Source: Ursus arctos (taxonomy: Eukaryota; Chordata; Mammalia; Carnivora; Ursidae). From it: a stretch of 64,000 bases of DNA. The translations under genes and the position numbers were made by a program. Positions 37,095 through 49,199 of this stretch are shown here, piece by piece. The notes beneath the pieces were generated by a model. The model was not told the DNA's origin and searched no databases. It saw only the letters and a program-made list of their open reading frames with translations. The stretch spans positions 61,450,444-61,514,443 of the forward strand of contig NW_026623067.1 of NCBI RefSeq assembly GCF_023065955.2, written 5' to 3'. How positions within the stretch are numbered: the stretch's first letter is position 1; every line of letters begins with the position of its first letter.

Positions 37095-38245
37095 AAAAAA
37101 TTTAAATTCAATGGCACGCCTGGGTGGCACAGCGGTTAAGCGTCTGCCTTCGGCTCAGGGCGTGATCCCGGTGTTATGGGATCGAGCCCCACGTCAGGCT
37201 CCTTCGCAGGAAGCCTGCTTCTTCCTCTCCCACTCCCCCTGCCTGTGTTCCCTTTCTCACTGTCTCTCTCTGTCAAATAAATAAAATCTTAAAAAAAAAA
37301 ATTTAAATTTGAGTTAGTTAACATATACTATAGTATTAGTTTCAGGGGAAGAATTTCGTAATTCATCAGTTGCATATAACACCCAGTGCTCATTATATCA
37401 AGTGCCCTCCTTAACACCCATCCCCTACCCACTTTCCCTCCAGCAACCCCCAGTTTGTTCTCTAGAGTTAAGTGTCTCTTATGGTTTGTCTCCCTCCCTT
37501 TTTCACCTTACTTTATTTTTCTTTCCCTTCCCCTATGTTCATCTGTTTTATTTCTTAAATTCCACATATGAGTGAAATCATGAGGTATTTACCTTTCTCT
37601 GACTTATTTTGCTTAGCATAATACACTCTAGTTCTATCCATGTTGTTGCAAATGGCAAGATTCCACTCTTTTTCGTGGCTAATATTCCACTGTATATCTA
37701 TATACATTTTCTTCATCCATTCATCAGTCGATGGACATCGGGGCTCTTTCCATAGTTTGGCTATTGTGGACATTGCTGCTATCAACATTGGGGTGCATGT
37801 GCCCCTTTGAATCACTGTGTTTGTGTTCTGTGGATAAATACCTACTAGTGCAATTGTTGGGTCATAGGGTAGCTCTATTTTCAACTTTTTGAGGAAGCTC
37901 CGTACTGTTTCCCAGAGTGACGGCGCCAGCTTGCATGCCCACCAACAGTATAAAAGAGTTCCCATTTCTGCACATCCTTGTCAAAATCTGTTGTTCCCTA
38001 AGTTGTTAATTTTAGCCATGCCAACTGGTGTATGTCATTGTGCTTTTCGTTTGCATTTCCCTGATGATGAGCGATGCTGAGCATCTTCTCACGTGTCTGT
38101 TGGCCGTCTGGATGTCTTCTTCAGAGAACTGTCTGTTCACGTCTTCTGCCCATTTCCTGACTGGATTTTTTGTTTCTTGGGTGTTGAGTTTGATAAGTTC
38201 TTTATAGATTTTGTATATTAGCCCTTTATCTGATATAACATCTAG
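37095..38245 (-). mobile_element. 5'-truncated L1, antisense, with SINE inside
   Basis: Reversed L1 3' end (TTGCATATAACACCCAGTGC) through the ORF2 C-terminal remnant (minus-strand frame 37965-37555) to TTAGCCCTTTATCTGATATA. A SINEC is inserted near its tail. Confidence 0.87.
37111..37300 (+). mobile_element. SINEC, young
   Basis: Head GCCTGGGTGGCACAGCGGTT and GTGTTATGGGATCGAGCCCC body. Flanked by AAATTTAAATT words from the host L1. Confidence 0.92.
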
Positions 38246-38973
38246 AACTTACCACTATTAGCAAAAAAACTCTCAAATTTCATTTTAAACTATTTGATTT
38301 TACATATAATTGCTTCAGTGGTTCATGATAATTAGATGAGCAACTCACATCAAAATAATTATTTTTTACTTTTACACTGCAAATCATTTGACTCCTCTTT
38401 TGCTTTTCCAGTACCTAAAATCAAAGACAATGTTGTATTTTCACCTTATTACCACCTCAGTATCACTTATTCAACAAATATTTTTTTACCATCTAGAAGT
38501 GTCAGGTGCCATGCATTCAGGCCAGGAAATAGTTAAACCAATCATCAATACGCAGGAGACAAAGTCCCAGATGTCATTCTTCCAAAATTAAGATTTCATT
38601 GTCTCAACCTATCCCTATGCTCCAGGTCAGACTTTCCTGTATTATAGCCAATGAAGCCTCCATTTTCCCTCTCCCCCTCACCACAATTACCTGAGGGATG
38701 CATGGGCAACATGTCCAGCTGTGTGTTCTCCTCAGCCCTGACCCCAGCTCCAGGTGTCCCTGAGGCTGCAGAAATTTGGGGCCAGGAGGATGAGGACTGC
38801 CTGTCTAGAGGGAACAACAGGATTACCACAGGGAAGGAGGAAGGAAGCTCAGAGCAGTATATTATGTAATAAAAATGGACTCTGGAGATTTCAAAGCAGA
38901 GGAATAAAGATAGGGAAGAAAAGGATATGGGGGCTTTTTTGGAGAGGAGCAGTGTATGGGGAAGACTACTTTA
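38246..38973. other. Intergenic; possible L2 debris
   Basis: No gene seen. ATTCAACAAATATTTTTTTA near 38468 may be L2 on the minus strand. Confidence 0.45.
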
Positions 38974-39178
38974 TTTTATTTTATTTTTTTTTAAGATTTT
39001 TTATTTATTTATGTGACAGAGAGACAGCCAGCGAGAGAGGGAACACAAGCAGGGGGAGTGGGAGAGGAAGAAGCAGGCTCCCAGCGGAGGAGCCGGATGT
39101 GGGACTCGATCCGGGAACGCCGAGATCACGCCCTGAGCCGAAGGCAGAAGCCTAAGGACTGCGCCACCCAGGCGCCCC
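38974..39178 (-). mobile_element. SINEC with 15-bp TSD
   Basis: Antisense copy. GGGAAGACTACTTTA is at 38959-38973 and 39179-39193. Confidence 0.93.
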
Positions 39179-39193
39179 GGGAAGACTACTTTA

Positions 39194-40615
39194 AAGCTAG
39201 GAGACAGATAAACGGCCCAAGTGACTGTGGAGCCCAGGGTGTCACCTGGGAGAAGACAAAACAATGTAGAAGGTGCTCTTGTAGCCTCAGAAGTTTCTAG
39301 ACAATCTCTAAGGAAATCTGCGAAATCTTGGTTACTCTAGAAAAGGTGATATCTGAAGATAGGACACTGTGGCAGGGAGGAAATTACAACTGATACTTCT
39401 GTTGTTTTTTTTTTTTTTATTGTGAAATATGCCCAACAAACAAACGAAAATATAAACCATTTGAGGAATAATAAAGTACACCTGTGTTCTACCTTCCACA
39501 CCAAGAATATTTCTCTTCACTCCTTTTTTTCCAACTTCTGGGGCATCCCTAAACAACTAAAGTAGATTTATCTGGGGAGCCAGTGTCAGGTGCGGTATAA
39601 TTTCCTTAAATTGAAGAATGCCCCTGTGCTAAAACTCTACCTCCAACATCATTCTTATTTGCTTCCTAATGGTTAATTTTTTAATTAAAAGAAAGACGTT
39701 CCTTTTACACTAAACTTAAAGTGTTTGAAATGGATGAGTTAGCATATTGCTTTAAATTTATTAAGTCAAAATGTAAATAATAACAGCTAATTTCCTATTT
39801 TGAATGGGGAAAAGGATTTGAAGGAGAAGGTCCGACTAAAACTGTCAGGGGAGAGAAGAAAGCCGAAGCCTCCTAAAAAACTTCACGTGCTTCACTAGTT
39901 TCCCCTGAACTTGAACTACCTGCCTTCATCCATACATAACAAGAGGTATTAGCAAAGGTAGGCTGCCCATTCTTTTCATTCTCCCATGTGGTCATAAATA
40001 CTAGCATTGCCTTAGCAACTGGATAAATACACTGCCACTGCCACATACCAGCTTCTAAGTAGTTGTCCGGTTGCCTTGCTAACTTTATACAAGGAACTAG
40101 CACTATACAAATGCAGTCAATCCAACCAAAATTTACTCAGTGCTTCCTATAGGAGAATAGGTCTAGGTTGTCTATTTTCTTTCTAATTTCTCCTTTTCAG
40201 TTGAATCCATGGACTAACCATATCTTACTGGATGATATAAAAACCCAATGGCACCAATGATTTAAGAAGAGGGATGAGGATTTCTTAGCACAGCCATGTT
40301 TTCTATGGAAAGTTAAATCCCTACATATTCCAGTCTTCCTTTCCTGTTCTGGAAAACAACTCCAGTGCAGTCCCAACCCCTTGCCTGGGTCCTATTACAA
40401 GGAGGTTAGGGATGTTGTCAGTGGCCGCATCTCTTCAACAGAGCACGGATGTTATGTGCTCACCTTTTCACCCCCTTAACACAATGTTGACTTGACTCAC
40501 AATCAGATCCTCTCCTCCCAAATAAAAGAACAATACCTTTAAAAGAAAGATTAGACAAAGACCTGCCCAGGCCTCTGATTAACAAGTATTTTTAAACTGA
40601 CATCCCCACAGTGGT
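39194..40615. other. Intergenic, mostly unique sequence
   Basis: No gene. A T-run and an ATTGTGAAATATGCCCAACA word near 39420 suggest an old LINE scrap. Confidence 0.45.
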
Positions 40616-40619
40616 CAGC

Positions 40620-40770
40620 CGTACAGACTTACAGCATTATTAAATATAATTAGCAAAGGGAAAGAACCTCGGGTAATAGATGAGGAAACAGAAGCTCATA
40701 GCTGCTAAGAAACGACTGAAATCATAGTCCGATAATAGATGATCAAGGATTACAACTATGATTTCCAAAC
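40620..40770 (-). mobile_element. MIR fragment, antisense
   Basis: TGAGGAAACAGAAGCTCATA and following words match the reversed MIR core. Confidence 0.55.
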
Positions 40771-41884
40771 CATGCTGCCTATCTTCATGGTCCTCAACTA
40801 CAGCAGAATAAGGGCAAGGATTATTCTTCTACAACTAAAAGGGAAAAAAAACCCATCTCCTTGAGAAGCAGCAATCTCCTAATCCAGGGTATCCAAAGCA
40901 ACCCCTACCAGAACCTCGAGGTCCTGCTATGGAGTTAGTATGCCTAAGGAGGAAATGCTCATCGTAACTCTTCAAATCTGAAATGTCTCATAGCTACAGC
41001 CAGTTCTCTGAGAAGCCACTAGGCTTAAAATGAAAATGAAGCTCTTAACTCTTCCAACAGGGAAATCTAAGATAGCAGGTTTCCTAGCAAGCGTGTACTC
41101 CTCCCTCTATTGTGGGAAACAATCCTGTCACTGGAGTTTCTAAGAGTGGCATATTAACTCTTCCAAGATACCAGGGCGTCATTTACTAAATTATCTTTGT
41201 GAGGATGCTATATGGTAGCCCGGCTCTTTGGAAAAGGTAATTAGTCTCCCATGGGTGACCAGTTTACTCCAAGTGAGCACTGAGCTCACCATAGAATGAG
41301 AATGGTCTCTTTTTATGGGAATGAAAATATAATTTTGCTTGTAGTCAGGAGTGATATGTTTTTCATCTTAATAATCATATAAGCCCTTTAATATATGATA
41401 TTTTTAAATTGGTAACTACTCCCCTAGATATGGTAACAGACAAGTAGCAAGTGTTAATAAGCTGGGAGCTGTAACACTAACATCTGACCTAAATTCAACT
41501 TAATAATCATCTATTGAGCACCTGCGATGTGCCAGAGTCAATGCTAGATATTGGGGAATTACACTGCTGCAATTTATCCACGTGGTGATACTGTGTCAAC
41601 ACTACAGACTACCCATCGGTGATACTATAACAAGGCTATATGGGATTATAAATGGTTATTAATGTGGGTATGGCAGATGGCCCACCATAGCCTTTTCTGG
41701 TCACTAGAGACCTAAATCTGATCAATGGTTCCAAATTTAAGATGATAATAGAGAATTTAGTAACAATAGAAATAAATACACTACACCTGATTTATTGATC
41801 TGAAAATAAAGCCCACAAGGAGAAGTCAAAGAATTCCAGTAAAGTGGTGAAGAAAATCCTAAAGGGATACATTGCTATCCTATG
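40771..41884. other. Intergenic, with one L2 scrap
   Basis: No gene. ATCTATTGAGCACCTGCGAT near 41510 is an L2 remnant on the minus strand. Confidence 0.45.
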
Positions 41885-41997
41885 AGGCCCAGTTCCTTCA
41901 GGAAGCCTTGCCTAGGAGTTCTAGCCCCAGTGATATCCTACTTCTTCGAATTCCCACTGCATTTATTATACAGATCAAAGTACTTAGCACTTGATCA
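41885..41997 (+). mobile_element. L2 fragment
   Basis: AGTTCCTTCAGGAAGCCTTG and the trailing GTACTTAGCACTTGATC follow the L2 order. Confidence 0.5.
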
Positions 41998-42047
41998 AAC
42001 CATTAAAAACAGCCCTGTGTAGTTTTCTTTTAAAAAATGTTTTTGTC

Positions 42048-42240
42048 CAGGGGCGCCTGGGTGGCTCAGTCGTTAAGCGTCTGCCTTCCACTCAGGGCAT
42101 GATCCCGGGGTCCTGGGATCGAGCCCCACATCAGGCTCCTCCACTGGGAGCCTGCTTCTTCCTCTCCCACTCCCCCTGCTTGTGTTCCCTCTTTCGCTGG
42201 CTGTCTCTCTCTCTTTTAAATTAAAAAAAGAAATCTTTAA
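42048..42240 (+). mobile_element. SINEC with 16-bp TSD
   Basis: AAAAAATGTTTTTGTC is at 42032-42047 and 42241-42256. Confidence 0.93.
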
Positions 42241-42300
42241 AAAAAATGTTTTTGTCTTATCTCTCCATCTATACGTAGGATCCTCAAGAACTTAGACATT

Positions 42301-42501
42301 GGGGTGTCTGGGTGGCTCAGTCAGTTAAGCATCCAACTCTTGATTTCGGCCCAGGTCATGATCTCAGGATTGTGAGATGGAGCCCTACCTCAGGCTCCAC
42401 ACTAAGTGGGGAGTCTGCTTGGGACTCTCTCTTCCTCTCCCTCTGCACCTTCCCCCATGTTCTCTATCTAAAATAAATAAATCTTAAAAAAAAAAAAAAA
42501 A
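42301..42501 (+). mobile_element. SINEC (older type); last SINEC in the window
   Basis: GGGGTGTCTGGGTGGCTCAG ... AAATAAATAAATCTTAAAA. Imperfect TSD (CTTAGACATT / CTTGGACATC). No SINEC is seen between here and 64000. Confidence 0.9.
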
Positions 42502-43905
42502 GAGCTTGGACATCATCTATTTCTCGGCACCCCTATCTCCGCTGCCTTGACAATAAGCACAAAAAAGCAGCGGTTGACTTCTAAGTACGAAAAACATGTT
42601 AAATAAGGGAACTAAGGGTGCTTATGACAGAGAAAGTAAGACTGCGGAGATATTTTCTACTCACTGAATGTCTACGTGCTCCCCTACACTGGACAGACCT
42701 CTTGCAATTAGAGGAAGCCATGTAACTAGTTCTTACTCATTGGACCATAAGCAGAAGTTTCCAGGCCAAAGCATTAGAGTCATTCATAGCCTTGCAGCTT
42801 TCCCTTTTCCTTCCCAAAAGATGATGGAAACCCCATAATGAGGTCGTCAAACCACAAAATAAAAACAGTTTGGATCACTGAGTCACTACAGGAAGGGGAG
42901 CTGTCCTTGAGAATCACTTCATTTACAGTGAAATTTTTGTGAGCAAGAAATTAACACGGGTTGTGTAAACCCAGAGATAGGATTATGTGGTACCATACCA
43001 TAACCTAGTGTTATACTGATAGAAATATTAACAGAACGCTAAAAATAAAAACCATCTCAGTACGAAGATATGTGATGTAAAGTCGTAATGAGGCAAGACT
43101 GCTGCAGCAAGAACAGGAAGCAGACTAGGTCAATAAAATGAAGGACTCCCCGGCTGTTGGACCAATACTGGAGAACTATCTGGTGATCAACCAGTCCATC
43201 AATCTGCAAGTCCACTTGGCAGTAAATGAAAAAGAACAACTGTGGTCAGGGAATTTGAACTAGATAATTTCAAATATCCCTTCAAATGCTAAGATTTTAT
43301 GACTCCATGACTAACAGCGGGTTTCTTATATGTGAAGGACAGAAAAATGAGAAACAGATTATCCTGAGTTGTGACTATTTAATATATTAAGCAACATCAA
43401 AAGATCTCCCTATAAAATCTTGCAGGGAAAGATAAGAAACATATCTGTAGCACCAAGGGATTCCAGGGTCCTCTCCCTTGTGGACAAACTAATCCCTCCC
43501 CCTTACAATGCCAACACCCCTCCGAAGTACTCTCAGAGCTGGTTCCCAGGTTTCTTGTTACATCAGCCCAGAATTCATGTCACAGGAAGACAACTCCATT
43601 GATAAAGATTCCTCACACAATAAAGAGTCTTCTCGGTGGTGTGGTAGAACCACCTTAAATTCATTTCTAGAGAGAGAGTAAAGTTCGAGAGGAAAGGTGT
43701 TTTCTAGACTCTTGAAATCATGTTTAATTTTAATGCAGCTATCATGTCCCATCAAAAATCATCTGTCCTGTTTAAATAACAGGGCTGGGTTGTTAAACCT
43801 TTAATAAAGGAAGTGATTTAGTTTCTTCCTTGAAAATATTTTAAGAATAAAAACAATATCTACATGTCACATATACAATTGTATTGCTGAAAGATCTGAA
43901 GGCCT
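42502..43905. other. Intergenic; possible old repeat
   Basis: No gene. 42660-43010 may be a worn dispersed repeat ('GTGAGCAAGAAATTAACACG') that I cannot name. Confidence 0.4.
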
Positions 43906-44045
43906 GACTTAAAAAATGATCTCTGCCACTTATTAGGTATGTGACCTTGGGCAAGTTATTTAGTCTCTATGAGTTTCAATTTTTTCATCTGTAAAATAAG
44001 GATTATAATACCTACTTCATAAAGGTGACATGATGAATAAAAAGA
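43906..44045 (+). mobile_element. MIR fragment
   Basis: GTGACCTTGGGCAAGTTATT ... TTTCATCTGTAAAATAAGGA ... is the MIR core. It is the only interspersed repeat I can name confidently to the right of 42.5 kb. Confidence 0.8.
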
Positions 44046-47000
44046 GAGTGTGCTCTGTAAACTGAAAAACAGGGTTCAAATGTAAGGTACTAGAGGAGAA
44101 GTAATAACCACCATCTGAAAATATTATTTCTGAAATCACTGTTGGAGTACCAACGGCAGACTAAGCATGTGAAAATTAATAATACAAGGGCAGCAAGAAG
44201 AGAAACCATTTCAGCCTCATTGAACTCATTCAGAATTTTGCAATTATAAAATCTAGAAAGAACTTACTTTACTGTCAGTATACCTATGTTTTGTGTTTTA
44301 CTATTTATTTTTTAATTTCTTAAGAATCACAAAGCATCTTTTCAGTAAGGGTTTCTAGAGTTCTTAATCTGACCTTGTTTGAGTTTATCTTAAATAGATT
44401 CAATAATGACTGTGAGCAACAGCATATAAAGCCCTGCAACATTTTGATGAACGATATAAAGAACATACACTATATACGTCATGTGCGTGAATTATCTATT
44501 CCTGGTTCTTGTGAATGACTTCAACTCAGAACTAAAAGGGATTGTGTCAGCATGAGCAACGGCAACAGGTCTATCTCAAATCCAACTTGGCTTTAAAGAT
44601 GGAAACTTGGATATATGCGATATTTGATCATGTGGATAGAAGATGCAGTTTAACTGCATGAACAACTAACTGCGCCTGCTTAAAAACTGATTACAACTCT
44701 GTCGAAATCAAGACAGGGCCTCTTCGCAGCTCATGCCTAAAATTCCTTAAAAGCATTTTCTAGTAAGTCTTACAAATGCACGCCTTATTTTGACAGAGCA
44801 TGCAAGAGGAATAGCGAAAGGCATTGTTCTGTTTCTCTCCGTAATGACCACATGCTAAATAGGCCATGGTTCCTGTACCAAAAGCTCTGCACTGATGAGA
44901 GCAGAAAGCCAAGCAGGGGGTGCCCCCCTTTGTTGCTGCTTTCATTTTTAAAATGAATCATAATTTCTGCATTGGATCCAAGGATGGGTTTACAGCTATT
45001 AGCCATCATATTAATAATTTAGAAAATACATGCCCAATCACTTGTGTTCTTTCAATTCCCTATGAACACAGCTGCAACCCACATTAGAAGCGAGGGTGAA
45101 TAGATATTTTTCAGATGAGATATTTGGGCTGAATTATTAGGGTAGCCTGTACTACCAAATTACTAATAAACATTGCTTCTGGCTCAATTTAGCCTGAACT
45201 CAGTGAACCTAGTCAATGGTGACAAATCAAAAACTCCAAAATGCCCAATGAATGAATCTAACTAATCAAGGAACCCTGTAGGAAGTAGATGCCAGGATTA
45301 ATGAGCCAGCAGTTTCACCATGCCATGCTGTTCCTTCTTCACATAAATGCCCTCAGATGAGATTACCTTTATGTCATGAAAAGGAGAAAAGGAAGGTTAC
45401 ATTCTTCCAACTGACAGGTTAACTACTGCCGTTACTAGAAGACACATCTTTGTGGGGTAAGTTTTTCTTTATCCTCAAAATTAAAATATAAAGTCCACAA
45501 CACAAATTAAGAACATTTTCATTTTTACAGGAAGCAGTCATTGAGGACATCAAACATAAATTGCCCAATGTTAAGGATTTCCTCTGTATTCTCCATTTAT
45601 ATCTACCTTGATTTACCCAAATTGCTACACATCCTATTTTGTATTTAATACCCTCACATCATCTTTAGTAGTTTGAATTCCTATACCCTATTTCTTCCAC
45701 CGTCAACAAAAGGTAAACTAAGCACAACATCATTATTAGGCCATCATGTTATGCCGCATATATTTAGTACCAATCTTGAGGAGAAAAATACACAAGGATA
45801 AATACGTATATTCAAATAAATCAATCACATAGTAACGTCATGATAAACTTCGACTTTTTCTAGCCAGCACGTGGTGACAGTATTCAATGCCAAACAGGCA
45901 ACTCAGCAAAAAGTACAATTCATTAGAGGCAGGACATACAGCATGTTATACTTATCTACCTTGTGTTCTAATATCAGTCATCAATATTGTCTTTATTCCC
46001 TTATCGAATGTAATTATTTATTATTATAATTTTAGCAGTTTTGGGACACAATTGCTGCTGATAAAGAGTAAAAAAAATATTAAGAAGCATTATTTTGTTT
46101 TTAGGGTTTTCTTCCTCCCTCAAAATGCAGAACTCTTTCAAGCTTGTGATTAAGGTTCTCATTCTCTCATTTTTATCTTTGCGAAACTGCCAACTTTAAC
46201 AATTTGGACCAGGTTGCCTTCCCTTAAGCTAATAGCATATGTGACATTAAAATATTCAGGATTCTCAATACAGAACTCTATTGCTATAGAAACAAATATT
46301 ATTCTAAAGTCAGGTCAAGGGAAAAACTCTGTACGCTTTCATTATAATATTGATAAATAACCACTATATTATGAAATATAAGTATCTTTGAAAACATCTA
46401 TCACTTCAGTTGATTTGTAACTTCTCATCAGTGTTCTGAGTTGGCCCATTCTTTTTTCAAATGAAAGATTTCCCTTGCCTTTGAGAAATACAGTTTTTAA
46501 AGATTCCATTTAGCATCCTTTATTGCATTCCTACATCATAAAGTTATGCTTTATAGCAGCATAAAAAAGCTGTAAAATTAGCATCCTTGTAAACAACCTT
46601 CCATGCTCACTGGTAAAGCAATCTGTAATTTGTACTGATCTCTTAAATGTGACTTGAGATGACAGTAGCTACGATTTCAATTAAAAAAAAAAAGCACCAC
46701 GTTAAGACAAGAAAGAATACGATGAAATGTAAAAACAAGAAAACGTGTTTTTCATCTACAGACAGTTCAGAAATGTGGTTATTATGCTGCTAAATTCTAG
46801 AATTCTAAAATACAGAAATGTTCCATTTTTATATGAAATCCCAAATGAGCGTGTTTTTATCTCCTTTAATATCTTAACCTTATATTAAAAATACCCTTTA
46901 GAAAATGAATAATTGAAATATTCTGTGAACCCACCCACCAATTTGACCTCTAATTCCTAAGGTAACATGAAGATATAATTTTTCTTTATCATAGAAAATC

Positions 47001-47429
47001 ATGCCTTTTTGTCCTTGCCTTCGAGGAGACTCCATTGTGCTTAGTTGAGTAACAATTACAGTAGTTCCTAAAATTCACACGTAGATCCAGTGGTACAAAA
47101 CTATATTCTAGGGCAAGGCTCTTTTTAGGATTTATACTCAGTGGCAACCAAATGAGAAATCTTCCCATGGGAATGGGTGCATTCTCAATGCCTATAATGA
47201 CCCTTAAATTTTGAACCACAAGATCGATTTTGATTAGTGTTCCAAAGCAAGCATGTGATATTGATTTGCCTCCAAGTTTAAAACACACCCACAGCTTTCC
47301 CTCCCAGACTACCAAAGAAACAGCAATTTTCACTACTAGTTAGGGTGGGGATGTTCCCTGAGCATGTGGCTATCTCGCACCAAGTAAGGGCCCTGAGAAA
47401 ATGAGAGTCGTCAGAGGAGGCAAAACCTG
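44046..47429. other. Intergenic, repeat-poor
   Basis: AT-rich sequence with no recognisable gene, SINE, L1 or RNA. Minus-strand open frames at 47333-46989 and 47514-47278 are short and unrecognised. Confidence 0.5.
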
Positions 47430-48110
47430 AGAGGCACACACCAAAGCCAGGTCGTCCGGGACACTCGTTTTCAGCTGTGTAGTTTCCCTCCGCTTGGGAG
47501 GTCCCGACTGCCAAGCCTAGATCCTGAGGACAAGGGGCCCCGTGGCCTCTTTGAGAAGGCCAGGAGGCCTAGGGCCTAGGAAAGGAAAGCACTACCTTCC
47601 CCCACCCCCCACCCCCCTCCACCCAGGCCCTTTCACATCCAGTGTGTACCTGAGGCCAGACGGGACTTTGGGTGACTCACGAGGGCAGAGCTCCCGGTCT
47701 CCACGCTTCCTTCACTATGGTCCTTCCTGTTGCCTACAGCCTTCCCATCACACGCACGCAGCCCGACCAGAGGCGCTCTCCAGTCCTCTGCCCGAGGAAA
47801 GCCAGCTTATCAACCCTCGGGCCCTGCGTTTAGTGCCTGCAGCTGCGCCCTGAAGCCCATCTCGGGCTCCCTATGCCCGGAGCAGCCCAAAGCCTCGCGA
47901 GGCCTCGAGCTCGCGTGAGGCCCTCACCCGTCGGCCTTCTCACTTCCGGCCTGCGCACTGCGTGATTTGAGGCCTGGCCTCCTCGACCAGACGCTGCGTG
48001 GGAGCGCTGCCCCGGCTGCAGTGCAACCCGGAAACTGAACCCCAGGCTGCTGGAGGGCTGACGGTCCCAAACTCTGGGATCCCATGCGGTGTTGAGCTCT
48101 CTTCCCCTCC
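47430..48110. promoter_or_regulatory. CpG island beyond the OTP poly(A) site
   Basis: CpG-rich, G+C-rich block (for example CTCGCGAGG-like and CCGGCC words around 47890-48010) between AT-rich flanks, outside the inferred OTP transcript. No repeat and no recognisable coding exon. It may be the promoter of an unseen non-coding RNA or a distal element of OTP. Confidence 0.55.
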
Positions 48111-48183
48111 CCCCATGAGACCCTCTCCTGAAATTCAGTCACAACAAAACCCATCATTCTCCATATCACATACTGAAAATGAT

Positions 48184-48189
48184 TTTATT
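48184..48189 (-). terminator. OTP poly(A) signal AATAAA
   Basis: The top strand reads TTTATT, so the minus-strand transcript carries AATAAA. About 35-50 nt further on, the transcript reads GGGTTTTGTTGTGACTG (around 48137-48153), a typical GU-rich downstream element. Signal plus downstream element make this the best candidate 3' end for OTP. Confidence 0.7.
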
Positions 48190-48262
48190 TTAACCATTTA
48201 CATTTAACTTGATATAAACTTGTCCGAAAAGTCAAATAATATGCTTTATATTAGCTCAAACA

Positions 48263-48268
48263 TTTATT
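48263..48268 (-). terminator. Alternative upstream AATAAA for OTP
   Basis: The minus strand reads AATAAA about 80 nt before the main signal. No clear GU-rich element follows it, so it is probably weaker. Confidence 0.35.
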
Positions 48269-49199
48269 AAGAAAACCAAATTCCATAAATAAGCACAGAC
48301 AATAAGTTAAAACATATCACAAATTGACCAGTATGTAACAAGAATGCTTTATCTACACAAAACATCCTATTTCACATGTTTGTTCATTCTTCGAAAGCGC
48401 TTCTGTTCTCTGGGTTTGGATTTGACCAGCACATGCAGAAAGAGCTGACTGTGTTTCTCTGTACAAAGTTGCAGGGTTGTAGATGTCCGAGTGCACCCAT
48501 CGGCAGCCAGCAAGGGCCAGGGCGGTGGCCGAGGGGCACGAGGGACGACAGGACGACCACAAAACAACCTAGGGCACAGAGCAGCGAGGAGAGAGAAACG
48601 GAAAAGGAAGCAAACAAACCTCAGTCCTGAAGGATCCAGAAAAGAGATGTGGCTTTTACTTTTACAAAAGGAAAATTTTCTTACGTTTACTTTATTCTTC
48701 CTTAGAAAGACTTATCAAAATGGGTAAGATCACCTCTTCTTCATCACATGACTGCTTAATCTACTCCAGCCACCCAATCCACTGGCCTGTTCCTCCTGAG
48801 AAGCCTTCCCTTCAATAACCTCACACAGCTCTGCTTAAGAAAATAAAAGTGAGACAAAATAAAAGCGTTCTTTTGCAAGCCAGTACAGGGCTGCATGGAT
48901 GTGACTGGGTGGATGGGGCAAGGGCAGGGTGGTGGAGAGGAAAGAAAAAGAGGAGTTCGGAGAAAGAATACAGGGATAAATCAAATTGTATCAGTTTGGC
49001 CCTCAGATGAGGCGGTTGTAGCAGATGCTTGTCCTCCTTTAAGACGAAAATCCCTAACATTGTGCTGTCCCTTGAACACGTCCGTGTGTGACCTAGGCGC
49101 ACTGTGTTTGTGTGTGTGCGAGTGTATGTAGTGTCTGAGAGTGAGCCAGAGTGCGAGTGTGTGTGTTTCTGCCCACAAACCAGTCCATTGGTGTCTGAT

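Noticed and set aside
1..47000. Exons of the neighbour WDR41 (expected on this side in human)
   Set aside because: I found no WD-repeat coding sequence or splice-bounded frame; in human the gap between the genes is larger than this window.
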